From NCBI GenBank assembly GCA_963704515.1, contig OY969913.1, positions 1,860,001-1,924,000 of the forward strand: a stretch of 64,000 nucleotides of DNA. The letters are read 5' to 3'. Source of the stretch: VRUE01 sp963704515. Its GTDB lineage: Bacteria > Actinomycetota > Thermoleophilia > Solirubrobacterales > 70-9. The notes beneath the pieces are model-generated. The model was given only the letters and a program-made list of their open reading frames with translations, was not told the origin of the DNA and made no database searches. Shown in pieces: positions 24,371 to 32,451 of this stretch (position 1 is its first letter; each line of letters opens with the position of its first letter). Both the position numbers and the translations under genes were made by a program.

Positions 24371-25685
24371 CAACCCGGCTCAGAAGCTTCTCCGTCCCCG
24401 ACAACGTCTGCGAGGTCGCCGACTCGATCTCGACCATGACCAGGTCCCCGGCCGTCGCCGTCCCGTCGAAGTTGACGGCCTTGTTGTGCCGCGTCCGCCC
24501 CCGTAGCCGCGTCTCATCCGTCCGGCTCGTCCCCTCGACCAGCACCTCCATCTCGCGCCCGACGAAGCGCTGCGCCCGCTCGTTCGCGCGCCGCTGAACC
24601 AGCTCGACGAGCCGCTCCATCCGCTCGACCTTGACCGGGTGCGGCACCTGCTCGCCGAACTCTGCCGCCTCGGTTTCGCGGCGGGGCGAGAAGACGAAGG
24701 TGAAGGCGCCGTCGTAGCCGACCTCGTCGACGACTTCCAGGGTCTCGGCGAAGTCCGCCTCGCTCTCGCCGGGGAAGCCGACGATGATGTCGGTGGTGAT
24801 CGCGCAGTCGGGGACGTGCTCGCGGATCAGCGAGACGCGGTCCGTATAGCGGCCGCGGTCGTACGTGCGGCGCATGCGCTTCAGCACAGCGCTGGAGCCC
24901 GATTGCAGCGGCAGGTGGATGTGCTCGCAGACGGCGGGCAGTTCGGCGTGGGCGCGGATCACATCCTCCTTCATGTCCTTTGGATGCGGACTGGTGTAGC
25001 GGATGCGGTCGATCCCCTCGACCGCGTCGACCCGGGCGAGCAGCTCCGAGAACCCGATCCGCGTCTCGAGCGGCAGGTCGCGGCCGTAGCTGTTGACGTT
25101 CTGGCCGAGCAGGGTGATCTCGCGCACTCCATCGGCGGCGAGCCCCTCTGCCTCCCGCTCCAGCTCCGCCGGGTCGCGGCTCACCTCGCGCCCGCGGGTC
25201 GAGGGGACGATGCAGTAGGCGCAGCGGCAGTTGCAGCCCTGGGAGACCTGCAGCCAGCCCTGGAACTCGCGCACGCGCCGGCTCGGCAGGCTGGCGGAGA
25301 AGTCCTCGAACTCGAAGTAGCCCTGGGCGGTGAGCGAGTCGGAGTTGAGAAACTCGGCCAGCTTGTGGATCTGGCCCGGACCGAAGGCGACGTCGACGAA
25401 GGGAAAGCGCTGGAAGACCTCCTCCTTGACCGACTGCGCCCAGCAGCCGCCGACGCCGACGACCCGGTCGGGACGCTCGGACTTGAGCCGCTTCGCCTCG
25501 CCGAGGTGGGCGATGAAGCGGTTGTCGGCCGACTCGCGGATCGAGCAGGTGTTGAAGAGGATCAGATCGGCGCCCTCCCGATCCGGCGCCTCCTCGTAGC
25601 CCAGCGACTCGAGCATGCCGCGCATGCGCTCGGAGTCGTGCACGTTCATCTGACAGCCGAACGTCGTGACGTGGTAGCTGGGCAT
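24366..25685 (-). CDS. miaB: tRNA-2-methylthio-N6-dimethylallyladenosine synthase
   Basis: A 439-residue radical SAM methylthiotransferase. The N-terminal UPF0004 domain has the three cluster cysteines (TFGCQMN, NTCSIRESADNR, GGCWAQ). The radical SAM motif is GCNCRCAYCIVPSTRGREVSR, and a C-terminal TRAM domain spans about the last 65 residues. It adds a methylthio group to C2 of i6A37 in tRNA. It is upstream of miaA on the same strand, with a Family I palindrome filling the spacer. Confidence 0.95.
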   Translation of the reverse strand: MPSYHVTTFGCQMNVHDSERMRGMLESLGYEEAPDREGADLILFNTCSIRESADNRFIAHLGEAKRLKSERPDRVVGVGGCWAQSVKEEVFQRFPFVDVAFGPGQIHKLAEFLNSDSLTAQGYFEFEDFSASLPSRRVREFQGWLQVSQGCNCRCAYCIVPSTRGREVSRDPAELEREAEGLAADGVREITLLGQNVNSYGRDLPLETRIGFSELLARVDAVEGIDRIRYTSPHPKDMKEDVIRAHAELPAVCEHIHLPLQSGSSAVLKRMRRTYDRGRYTDRVSLIREHVPDCAITTDIIVGFPGESEADFAETLEVVDEVGYDGAFTFVFSPRRETEAAEFGEQVPHPVKVERMERLVELVQRRANERAQRFVGREMEVLVEGTSRTDETRLRGRTRHNKAVNFDGTATAGDLVMVEIESATSQTLSGTEKLLSRVG

Positions 25686-25718
25686 GACGCTCAGCGTACC
25701 GGGGCGAAACCGCTCCTA

Positions 25719-25967
25719 CTACTTGGACTCGGCGTTTTCGGCTTCGTTGGACGCTTTGGTCAGCTCGGCCTTCTTTTCGACTTCCTCGTCCTGGGCGTGG
25801 AGGACGGCGAAGGTCGTGCTGGCGCCGACCAGGGCAATGAACCAGAGCGCGACAAGCGGCGCGGCTTTGCCCGGGAAGCCCTTCACGCGCAGCCCGATCA
25901 GGCTGGTGAGCACCGCCGAGACGGCGAGCGCGATGCCGCAGATGTAGAACAGGGTTTCGTTGCTCAT
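25719..25967 (-). CDS. Small two-helix membrane protein
   Basis: An 82-residue protein with two hydrophobic segments (about residues 5-26 and 35-55) and a charged C-terminal tail rich in Glu, Lys and Ala that is predicted to be helical. No cysteine pair or known motif beyond that. It lies between recA and miaB, where many actinobacteria carry recX. A cytochrome- or respiratory-accessory-like protein is conceivable; function unknown. Confidence 0.7.
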   Translation of the reverse strand: MSNETLFYICGIALAVSAVLTSLIGLRVKGFPGKAAPLVALWFIALVGASTTFAVLHAQDEEVEKKAELTKASNEAENAESK

Positions 25968-26005
25968 CGAACGCGCGGAATCCTATCCGCGAAGCGCAGG
26001 CGCCG

Positions 26006-27100
26006 TCAGGCCGCCTGCGCCTCCGCAACCGGCGGCGCAGGCTCGTCGGCCGGCGCCTCGGCGCCGATGCCGAGCGCGGTGCGGATCTTCTCCTCGAGCT
26101 CGGTCGCCAGCTCCGGGTTCTCGGCGAGGAACTGCTTGGCGTTGTTGCGGCCCTGGCCGAGCCGGGTCTCGCCGTAGGAGAAGAAGGCGCCCGACTTCTG
26201 AACCAGATCGTGCTCGATGCCGAAGTCGAGCAGGGCGCCTTCGCGCGAGATTCCCTGCCCGTACTCGATCTCGAACTCGGCCTGGCGGAACGGCGCCGCG
26301 CACTTGTTCTTGACGACTTTGACCCGCACCCGGTTGCCGACCGCTTCGGTGCCGTCCTTGAGCGTCTCGATGCGGCGGATGTCGAGCCGCTGCGAGGCGT
26401 AGAACTTGAGCGCCCGGCCGCCCGGCTGGGTCTCGGGCGAGCCGAACTGGACGCCGACCTTTTCCCGGATCTGGTTGGTGAAGAGGCAGACCGTGTTCGT
26501 CCGGTTGAGGTTGCCGGCCAGCTTGCGCATCGCCTGCGACATCAGCCGTGCCTGCAGGCCGACCGTGGTGTCGCCGATCTGGCCATCGAGCTCCGCCTTC
26601 GGCGTCAGCGCCGCGACCGAGTCGATCGCGATCACGTCGATCGCCGTCGAGGCGATCAGCCGATCGGCGATCTGCAGCGCCTGCTCGCCGTAGTCGGGCT
26701 GGGAGACGAGCAGCTCGTCGGTGTCGACGCCGATCGCCCGCGCGTAGATCGGGTCCATCGCGTGCTCGGTGTCGATGAAGACGCAGACCCCGCCCTTCGC
26801 CTGGGCCTCGGCGATGATGTGGTAGATCAGCGTCGTCTTGCCCGAGGACTCCGGGCCGAAGATCTCGACGATGCGGCCGCGCGGCACGCCGCCGATGCCC
26901 AAGGCCTGGTCCAGGGCGAGGGCGCCGGTGGAGATCGCTTCGACCGGGAGGGCGCTCTCGGCGCCGAGCCGCATCAACGTGCCCGCGCCGAAGTCGCGCT
27001 CGATCTGGGTCACCGCGGCCTCGAGCGCCGCGTCTTTCGCCTTTGCCGCCTTTGCGTCCTTCGCCGAGGCGTCCTTCAAAGTCGCTTTCTTGTCTGCCAT
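26006..27100 (-). CDS. recA: RecA recombinase
   Basis: A 364-residue RecA. The Walker A motif is GPESSGKT (82-89), with typical segments IDTEHAMDPIYARAIGVD, LLVSQPDYGEQALQIAD and VCLFTNQIREKVGVQFGSPETQPGG. The N-terminus is Lys/Ala-rich and the C-terminus acidic then Ala/Pro-rich. It forms filaments on single-stranded DNA for strand exchange and DNA-damage signalling. It starts 12 bases after thpR, so the two are likely co-transcribed. Confidence 0.98.
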   Translation of the reverse strand: MADKKATLKDASAKDAKAAKAKDAALEAAVTQIERDFGAGTLMRLGAESALPVEAISTGALALDQALGIGGVPRGRIVEIFGPESSGKTTLIYHIIAEAQAKGGVCVFIDTEHAMDPIYARAIGVDTDELLVSQPDYGEQALQIADRLIASTAIDVIAIDSVAALTPKAELDGQIGDTTVGLQARLMSQAMRKLAGNLNRTNTVCLFTNQIREKVGVQFGSPETQPGGRALKFYASQRLDIRRIETLKDGTEAVGNRVRVKVVKNKCAAPFRQAEFEIEYGQGISREGALLDFGIEHDLVQKSGAFFSYGETRLGQGRNNAKQFLAENPELATELEEKIRTALGIGAEAPADEPAPPVAEAQAA

Positions 27101-27112
27101 CTGTTTCTCACC

Positions 27113-27715
27113 TCACTGCCGCCCGTCATCGGACAGCTCGACTTGCGCCAGCGGGATGTATCGCGCACCCTGCGGCTGGAGTTCGGAACGGTAGAGCGTC
27201 ATTCGGACGCCAGACGCGGGCGATAAGAGCCTGCGCGGCAGGCGTCCGGGCAGTTTCTTGACGACGGCCGACCGCTTCGAGCCGCGCCCCTCGGGCTTGA
27301 CCCGCGCAACCGTGACGTGCGGCCAGAACGGGCGCTTCTCCGGCTCGTACAGGCGTGCCGCGACCAGCTTCCCCTGCAGCTCGGACTGCAGCGTGACGGT
27401 CCCCGGCGAGTCGACCGGCAAGGCGAAGAGCCGCGGCCGCCGCCCCGAGGGCCTGCCGACCGGATCTTCCAGCCGCAGCACCGGCGCCGGGGCCGCCAAC
27501 CCGGTCACGATCTCCCCCAGCCGGCCGACGTCCTTCTCCGCCGTCCAGCCGAGAAAGGCGAGCGTCACGTGGAGCGACTCGGGCCGCACCGCCCGCAGCG
27601 CCGGGTCGCGCAGCTCCCGCTTCCCCCAGGCCACGATCCCCTCGCGCATCTCTTCCGGCAGATCGAGCGCCACGAACGCCCGCAGCCGAGGACTCTTCAA
27701 TCTCTCCTTCGCCAT
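27113..27715 (-). CDS. thpR: RNA 2',3'-cyclic phosphodiesterase (2H phosphoesterase, LigT/ThpR family)
   Basis: About 200 residues from MAKERLKSPRLRAFVALDLP. The two HxTx motifs that define the family are HVTLAF (H49) and HVTVAR (H133). The enzyme opens RNA 2',3'-cyclic phosphate ends. A longer in-frame N-terminus is possible but unlike the family. It sits directly upstream of recA and downstream of cinA, a frequent actinobacterial arrangement. Confidence 0.9.
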   Translation of the reverse strand: MAKERLKSPRLRAFVALDLPEEMREGIVAWGKRELRDPALRAVRPESLHVTLAFLGWTAEKDVGRLGEIVTGLAAPAPVLRLEDPVGRPSGRRPRLFALPVDSPGTVTLQSELQGKLVAARLYEPEKRPFWPHVTVARVKPEGRGSKRSAVVKKLPGRLPRRLLSPASGVRMTLYRSELQPQGARYIPLAQVELSDDGRQ

Positions 27716-27801
27716 CCCCGCCCACGCTAGGCGGTCCCGACACACGGAACAAGACTCGAATGTCACAGAAGTCAAAAACTTCCGGCGCAGACTCCTGCCC
27801 T

Positions 27802-27829
27802 AAAGCAAACGACCCGCCGGAGCGGGTCG
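27802..27829 (-). terminator. Candidate intrinsic terminator between cinA and thpR
   Basis: Read on the minus strand, an 8-bp perfect stem (CGACCCGC with GCGGGTCG, four-base loop) is followed by TTTGCTTT. It lies about 80 bases past the cinA stop and about 90 before the thpR start. It could end the cinA transcript, or act in the leader of a thpR-recA transcript if the promoter proposed at 27878-27901 is real. A second small hairpin lies at 27841-27856. Confidence 0.6.
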
Positions 27830-27877
27830 AGCCTGTTGATGCGGGAACCACCCCGCGAGCGACTGACAATCGTCATG

Positions 27878-27901
27878 AGCCTAGCATGGCAACGCAGACA
27901 A
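27878..27901 (-). promoter_or_regulatory. Candidate promoter for thpR-recA (PafBC-like motif)
   Basis: On the minus strand TTGTCTGCG is followed after 9 bases by TAGGCT. This resembles the actinobacterial DNA-damage promoter pattern TTGTCRGTG-N8-TAGNNT known at recA, with two mismatches and one extra spacer base. A second partial match, TTGTCAGTC, lies 30 bases downstream (27861-27869) but without a fitting -10. No LexA-type box was found. Weak evidence. Confidence 0.35.
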
Positions 27902-27910
27902 AAACTTTCG

Positions 27911-29206
27911 CTAAAGGGGAGGCTCTTCGCCGCCGAGCAGCATGCGGAGCAGGTGCATTCCGACCAGGGCGGAGCGTTCGCGGATGTCGGCGCGGCCGCC
28001 GGGGATGACGGGGTCGCGGGCGATGGCGGTGCCGTCGGCGAGGCGGGCGTTGAAGCAGACGTAGCCGACCGGCTTGGCCTCGGTGCCGCCGTCGGGGCCG
28101 GCGATGCCGGTGATCGAGACGGCTACGTCGGCCCCGAAGCGATCCAAGGCGCCGAGCGCCATCTGCTCGGCCACCTCGGGGGAGACGGCGCCCTTGGCCT
28201 CGATCAGGGCCGGGTCCACGCCCAGCAGCTGGGCCTTGGCCTCGTTCGAGTAAGCGACGACGCCGCCCGCCATATAGGTGGAGGCGCCGGGCAGGTCGGT
28301 GATCCGCGCCGCCAGCAGGCCGCCGCTGCAGGACTCGGCCAGGCCGAGGCGATGTCCGGCGAGCAGACTTGCCACCTGAGCGTCGATCGTCTCGCCGTCG
28401 AGGCTGAAGAGGTGGCTCTCGTGACGGGCGCGCAGGCCCTCGCGGACCGCCTCCGCGGTCGCCACGGCGCCGTCGCGATAGCGCACGTCGATCTCGATCT
28501 CGCCTTTGCGCAAGCAGGTGGTGATCTCGACCTCGCCCAGCGCCACGCCCTCGTCCTCGATCTCGCGCAGGCTCTTGGCGATCTCCGACTCGGGGACCCC
28601 GAACATCCGCAGCGTGTAGCCGTGCAGCGGCGTTGCGCGGGCAAGCACTTCGCGCAGCGGCCCGGTCGCCAGCGCCGCCGGCCACATCGGCTGCAGCTCG
28701 CGCGGCGGGCCCGGCAAAACTACGACGACCCGGCCGGCGGCGGGGACTACCAGGCCCGGCGCGGTGCCGACCGGGTCGAGGGCGAGCGCGCCCTCGGGGA
28801 CCATCGCCTGCTTGCGGTTCGCCTCGCGCAGCGCCTCGACGTCGAACCGCATGACACCGGCACGGCGCGCGAAGCCACGCAGGATCTCGGCGATCTTGGC
28901 CTCGACCTCGTCGTCGAGAACGAGCTCGCGGCCGGCGAAGTGAGCCACAACCTCGGCGGTCAGGTCGTCGGCGGTTGGTCCCAGCCCCCCCGAGGTGACG
29001 ATCAGGTCCATGCCCTCGGCGGCCATGAAGCGCAGCGCCGCCTCGAGGTCCTCGGGGCGATCGCCGACGACCAGGATGTGGGCGACCTCCACCCCGCGCT
29101 CGGCCAGCCGTTCGGATAGCCACGGGCCGTTTCGATCCGCGATCCGCCCGGTCAGCACCTCGGTGCCGGTGACGACGATCCCGGCGCGCAGCTCGCTCCC
29201 GCTCAT
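27911..29206 (-). CDS. cinA: CinA: competence/damage-inducible protein with NMN amidohydrolase domain
   Basis: A 431-residue two-domain CinA. The N-terminal molybdopterin-binding-like domain (GIVVTGTEVLTGRIADRNGP, VTSGGLGPTADD) spans about residues 1-170. After a linker region, the C-terminal nicotinamide-nucleotide amidase domain (about 265-431) has AESCSGGLLAARITDLPGAS and GIAGPDGGTEAKPVG. It recycles NMN in pyridine nucleotide salvage. Its start overlaps the upstream RodZ-like gene by 4 bases. Confidence 0.93.
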   Translation of the reverse strand: MSGSELRAGIVVTGTEVLTGRIADRNGPWLSERLAERGVEVAHILVVGDRPEDLEAALRFMAAEGMDLIVTSGGLGPTADDLTAEVVAHFAGRELVLDDEVEAKIAEILRGFARRAGVMRFDVEALREANRKQAMVPEGALALDPVGTAPGLVVPAAGRVVVVLPGPPRELQPMWPAALATGPLREVLARATPLHGYTLRMFGVPESEIAKSLREIEDEGVALGEVEITTCLRKGEIEIDVRYRDGAVATAEAVREGLRARHESHLFSLDGETIDAQVASLLAGHRLGLAESCSGGLLAARITDLPGASTYMAGGVVAYSNEAKAQLLGVDPALIEAKGAVSPEVAEQMALGALDRFGADVAVSITGIAGPDGGTEAKPVGYVCFNARLADGTAIARDPVIPGGRADIRERSALVGMHLLRMLLGGEEPPL

Positions 29207-29988
29207 GTGCAGCTCGGCCGTTCCGATTCGCTCAGCGCGGTCATCGCGCCCGCGCCGTCGATCGAGTACCCGACCGGGCTCGACGTCGCTGGGATTTCGG
29301 CTTGCTTGCCGTCGATCGTCATCGCAACCTCACCATTGCCGAAGGCGACGGTGAAGCTACCGGACCGGAAGGGCCCCTCTTCGGCTCCCGCTTCGAGGAT
29401 CCGACCGTCGATCAGGTGGGCGCCCTTGGCGTCGACCACGCAGACCCAGACTTCGGCATTGGCCGTGAGGTGGACTGAGACGCCTCGCTGGTGCGGCTCG
29501 GCCCTGGGCTTCGCGTTCGCGGCGCGAGTCCCGCTCTTCGTCTGACGCGCGGCCTTGCCGTCCCCGCTTCCTCCTCCGCCTCCCCCGCCCGGGAGCAGCA
29601 CGATCGCCCCGGTCGCGATCGCGACCACCGCGGCGACGGCGATCCAGCTCGCGCGGGGCAGCGATCGCCGGCCTCCCGGGGCGCCGGTCGCGGCCGAGGC
29701 GGCGACGGGCGCCAGCTCTGGGCCGGGGGCCCGCTCGCGGGCGCCTTCGACTTCACGGCGAAAGTCCTCCGCCAGCCGCTCCCCGTCGAGTCCGAGGTAG
29801 CCCGCGTAGGTGCGAATGAAGCCGCGCGTGTAGACGCCGCCGGGGAGCACGTCCCACTCCTCGTTCTCGATCGCGCGCAGGAAGCGGACCCTGATCCGGG
29901 TCGCCTCCTCGACCGTGGAAAGGTCGACTTTGCGGCGATTGCGCGCCTCGCGAAGAATCGGTCCGACGCCGTTGGCCATTGGACTCAT
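29203..29988 (-). CDS. RodZ-like HTH/transmembrane protein
   Basis: A 261-residue protein. The N-terminal HTH (about 5-70: LREARNRRKVDLSTVEEATRIRVRFLRAIENEEW, VYTRGFIRTYAGYLGLD) is the RodZ-type domain. A basic stretch and one membrane helix (about 115-135) follow, then a Gly-rich linker and an extracytoplasmic DUF4115-like beta domain. RodZ proteins link the cytoskeleton to cell-wall synthesis; in actinobacteria lacking MreB the role is less clear. It lies between ftsK and cinA. Confidence 0.85.
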   Translation of the reverse strand: MSPMANGVGPILREARNRRKVDLSTVEEATRIRVRFLRAIENEEWDVLPGGVYTRGFIRTYAGYLGLDGERLAEDFRREVEGARERAPGPELAPVAASAATGAPGGRRSLPRASWIAVAAVVAIATGAIVLLPGGGGGGGSGDGKAARQTKSGTRAANAKPRAEPHQRGVSVHLTANAEVWVCVVDAKGAHLIDGRILEAGAEEGPFRSGSFTVAFGNGEVAMTIDGKQAEIPATSSPVGYSIDGAGAMTALSESERPSCT

Positions 29989-30035
29989 TGTCCTACCCGA
30001 TGCCGCCGAGGCGAGGTTAGGCCGCTGTGTCCCGG

Positions 30036-32219
30036 CTACTCGGGCACGGCGCTGGGCTCGGCCTGCGCCTCGGCGGCGGGCTCTGCCTGCTCCCCGCCGC
30101 CCCCCGTGAGTCGCGCGAGGTCGCCCTGGGTGACCAGCACCTGGCGCGGCTTGGAGCCTTCGTAGCCGGAGATCACGCCGCGCCGCTCAAGCATGTCGAT
30201 CAGGCGGCCGGCGCGCGTGTAGCCGACCCGCAGGCGACGCTGGATCATCGAAACGGAGGCGGTTTCGGTCTCGACCACGACCCGGATCGCCTGGTCGAGC
30301 AGGTCGTCGCTGTCGGGGTCGTAGTCGCCATCGGCTTCGACGCCCTTCTCGCCCTGCGTCTCGACCAGCAACTCCGCCTCGAACTCCGGTTCGCCCTGTT
30401 TGGCCCAGTGGCCGGTGATCCGGGCGATCTCCTCCTCGGTGACGAAGGCGCCCTGGATCCGCTGCAGCTTCGAGGTGCCGGCGCCGCGGAAGAGCATGTC
30501 GCCCTGGCCGAGCAGCGCCTCGGCGCCACCCTGATCGAGGATCACCCGCGAGTCGGTCTGCGAGGAGACCGCGAAGGCGATCCGCGCCGGGATGTTGACC
30601 TTGATCGTGCCGGTGATGATGTCGGTCGAGGGGCGCTGCGTCGCCAGCACCAGGTGGATGCCGGTGGCACGCGACTTCTGGGCGAGACGGATGATCGAGT
30701 CCTCGACCTCGGCCGGCGAGACCATCATAAGGTCGGCGAGCTCGTCGATCACGCAGAGGATGTGCGGCAACGGCGGTTCGCCCGCCTTGGCCCGCGCCCG
30801 GTTCAGCTCGCCGAGGTTCCTCGCGCGAGCCTCGCCCATGATCCCGTAGCGACTCTCCATCTCGCCGATCAGGTTGGCCAGCACGTTGGCCGCAAGACGC
30901 GGCGAGGTGACCACCGGCGTCAAGAGGTGGGGCACGTTCTCGTAGTGGTTGAGCTCGACCTGCTTGGGATCGACGAGGACGAGGCGCACGTCGTTGGGCG
31001 AGGCCTGCATCAGGATCGAGGAGAGGATCGCGTTGACGCAGCCGGACTTGCCCGAGCCGGTGGTGCCGGCGACCAGCACGTGCGGCATCTTCGCCAGGTC
31101 GGTCCAGACCGCGTTGCCGTCGATCCCCTTGCCCAGCCAGGCGACCAGCGGCGAGGTCTTCTCAGGGCGGCCGGCGTAGATGTCGCCGAGGCGGACGATG
31201 CGCCGCCGCGTGTTCGGCACCTCGACCCCGACCGCCTGCTTGCCCGGGATCGGCGCCAGGATGCGGATGTCGGTCGAGGCGAGCGCGTAGGCGAGGTCGT
31301 TGGACAGCTCGGTGACCTTCTTCACCTTGGTGCCCGGTGCGAGGCGCAGTTCATAGCGCGAGACGTGCGGCCCGCTGACGATGCCGACGATCTTCGCTTC
31401 GACCCCGAAGTGGCCCAGGGCCTCGACCAGCTTGCTGCCGACCGCTTCATGGTCGCGAGGGTCGACCCCCTTGTCCCCTTTGCCGCGCTCCAGCGCCTTG
31501 GCCGGCGGCGGCCGGTAATCGATCCCTTCCGAGATCGTCACCCCGCGCTTGTTGCCCTGCGGAGTGAGCGCCACCTGCTCGGGGGCGGCCTCGGGGTCCG
31601 CGCCCAGCGCCCTCTCTTCTTCCTCCTCGATCTGGGCCAGCTCCGCGTCGAAGTCCTGCGTGACGGGCTCCTCGACGGCCTCGACGGGCGCCTCCTCGCC
31701 CAGCGCCACGGTCGGCTCGACGTCATCGTCCTCCGGGTAAGCGCTCATCACGTCCGTAGCTCCAGCCTCGGTCTCGAACGAAAACGTATTGGCCTCCCGA
31801 GTCTTGGCCTCATGCCGATCCCGCCGCTGCTGGACTGCCGTCTGCGTCACGTCCCGTGTTCCCAGGAAGACCGTCCGCACTCCCCGCCCGATCCCCCGGA
31901 ACAGCGTCGAGATGGACGTGCCGGTGACGATCAACCCCCCGGCGATCAGCATCAAAACAGTGAAGATCCGCGCCCCAACCTGCCCACCGAGATAAACGAG
32001 CGCCGTTTCCAGCCCATAGCCGATCTTGCCCCCGTCCCAGCCAAAGAACAAAACAAAGCTCAAATAAACCCCGCCGGCAATCAGCAACAAACCAACCAAG
32101 TCAAGGTGGCGCTGCTGCAGCCCCTCCGGCAAATGAAGCTTCCCCCCACCCCCGGCTTTCGCCTTGGGCCTTTTCGCTTTCCCGCGCGCCGGAGCACGCC
32201 GCTTCTGGCGTTTGAACAT
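30036..32219 (-). CDS. ftsK: FtsK/SpoIIIE-type DNA translocase
   Basis: A 727-residue protein from MFKRQKRRAPARGK. There are four membrane segments in the first 170 residues, an acidic linker, then the motor domain with GTTGSGKSG (Walker A) and ICVIDELADLMM (Walker B). The winged-helix gamma domain is at the C-terminus (SVSMIQRRLRVGYTRAGRLIDMLE). It pumps chromosomal DNA through the closing septum. The ATG at 32219 was chosen over an extension that would enter the upstream palindrome. Confidence 0.95.
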   Translation of the reverse strand: MFKRQKRRAPARGKAKRPKAKAGGGGKLHLPEGLQQRHLDLVGLLLIAGGVYLSFVLFFGWDGGKIGYGLETALVYLGGQVGARIFTVLMLIAGGLIVTGTSISTLFRGIGRGVRTVFLGTRDVTQTAVQQRRDRHEAKTREANTFSFETEAGATDVMSAYPEDDDVEPTVALGEEAPVEAVEEPVTQDFDAELAQIEEEEERALGADPEAAPEQVALTPQGNKRGVTISEGIDYRPPPAKALERGKGDKGVDPRDHEAVGSKLVEALGHFGVEAKIVGIVSGPHVSRYELRLAPGTKVKKVTELSNDLAYALASTDIRILAPIPGKQAVGVEVPNTRRRIVRLGDIYAGRPEKTSPLVAWLGKGIDGNAVWTDLAKMPHVLVAGTTGSGKSGCVNAILSSILMQASPNDVRLVLVDPKQVELNHYENVPHLLTPVVTSPRLAANVLANLIGEMESRYGIMGEARARNLGELNRARAKAGEPPLPHILCVIDELADLMMVSPAEVEDSIIRLAQKSRATGIHLVLATQRPSTDIITGTIKVNIPARIAFAVSSQTDSRVILDQGGAEALLGQGDMLFRGAGTSKLQRIQGAFVTEEEIARITGHWAKQGEPEFEAELLVETQGEKGVEADGDYDPDSDDLLDQAIRVVVETETASVSMIQRRLRVGYTRAGRLIDMLERRGVISGYEGSKPRQVLVTQGDLARLTGGGGEQAEPAAEAQAEPSAVPE

Positions 32220-32265
32220 GGACCGGGCTTCGACGCCGAGACTTAGTCCCCTTTGAAGCTGGAAA

Positions 32266-32375
32266 GCCGGTCTGGCGGGGTGTGGAGCGTCTTGTACTTT
32301 TCGGTCGTGAGGCAAGAGGCGACTGCCCCAGCCTCTCCATCCGAAAAGTTAAGCGGAACCCCCTGCCAGACCGGC
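32266..32375 (+). repeat. Family I palindromic element, copy 4
   Basis: A 110-nt element in the divergent spacer between ftsK and the response regulator. The outer arms pair over 11 consecutive bases, GCCGGTCTGGC with GCCAGACCGGC, then through a G-U and a G-run. The core reads GTGGAGCGTCTTGTACTTTT, a GAGGC/GCCTC apical stem, and CCGAAAAGTTAAGCGGAACC. The core is almost identical to copy 2. Unlike copies 1-3 it is beside gene starts rather than a gene end. The whole 232-base spacer holds no gene. Confidence 0.9.
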
Positions 32376-32393
32376 CACCCCGCCTCGCCGGCG

Positions 32394-32410
32394 CCTAAAC
32401 CCGGCCTAAA
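32394..32410 (+). promoter_or_regulatory. Candidate response-regulator direct repeat
   Basis: CCTAAA occurs at 32394-32399 and again at 32405-32410, an 11-base period that suits two OmpR-family monomers bound on one DNA face. It lies 42 bases before the response regulator start. The complementary TTTAG motif recurs with the same 11-base spacing at 34610-34614 and 34621-34625 at the end of the kinase gene. Autoregulation is an inference. Confidence 0.35.
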
Positions 32411-32451
32411 ACTCCGCCAGGCGTCCCTCCCGGGCCTCTAACATCGCTCCA

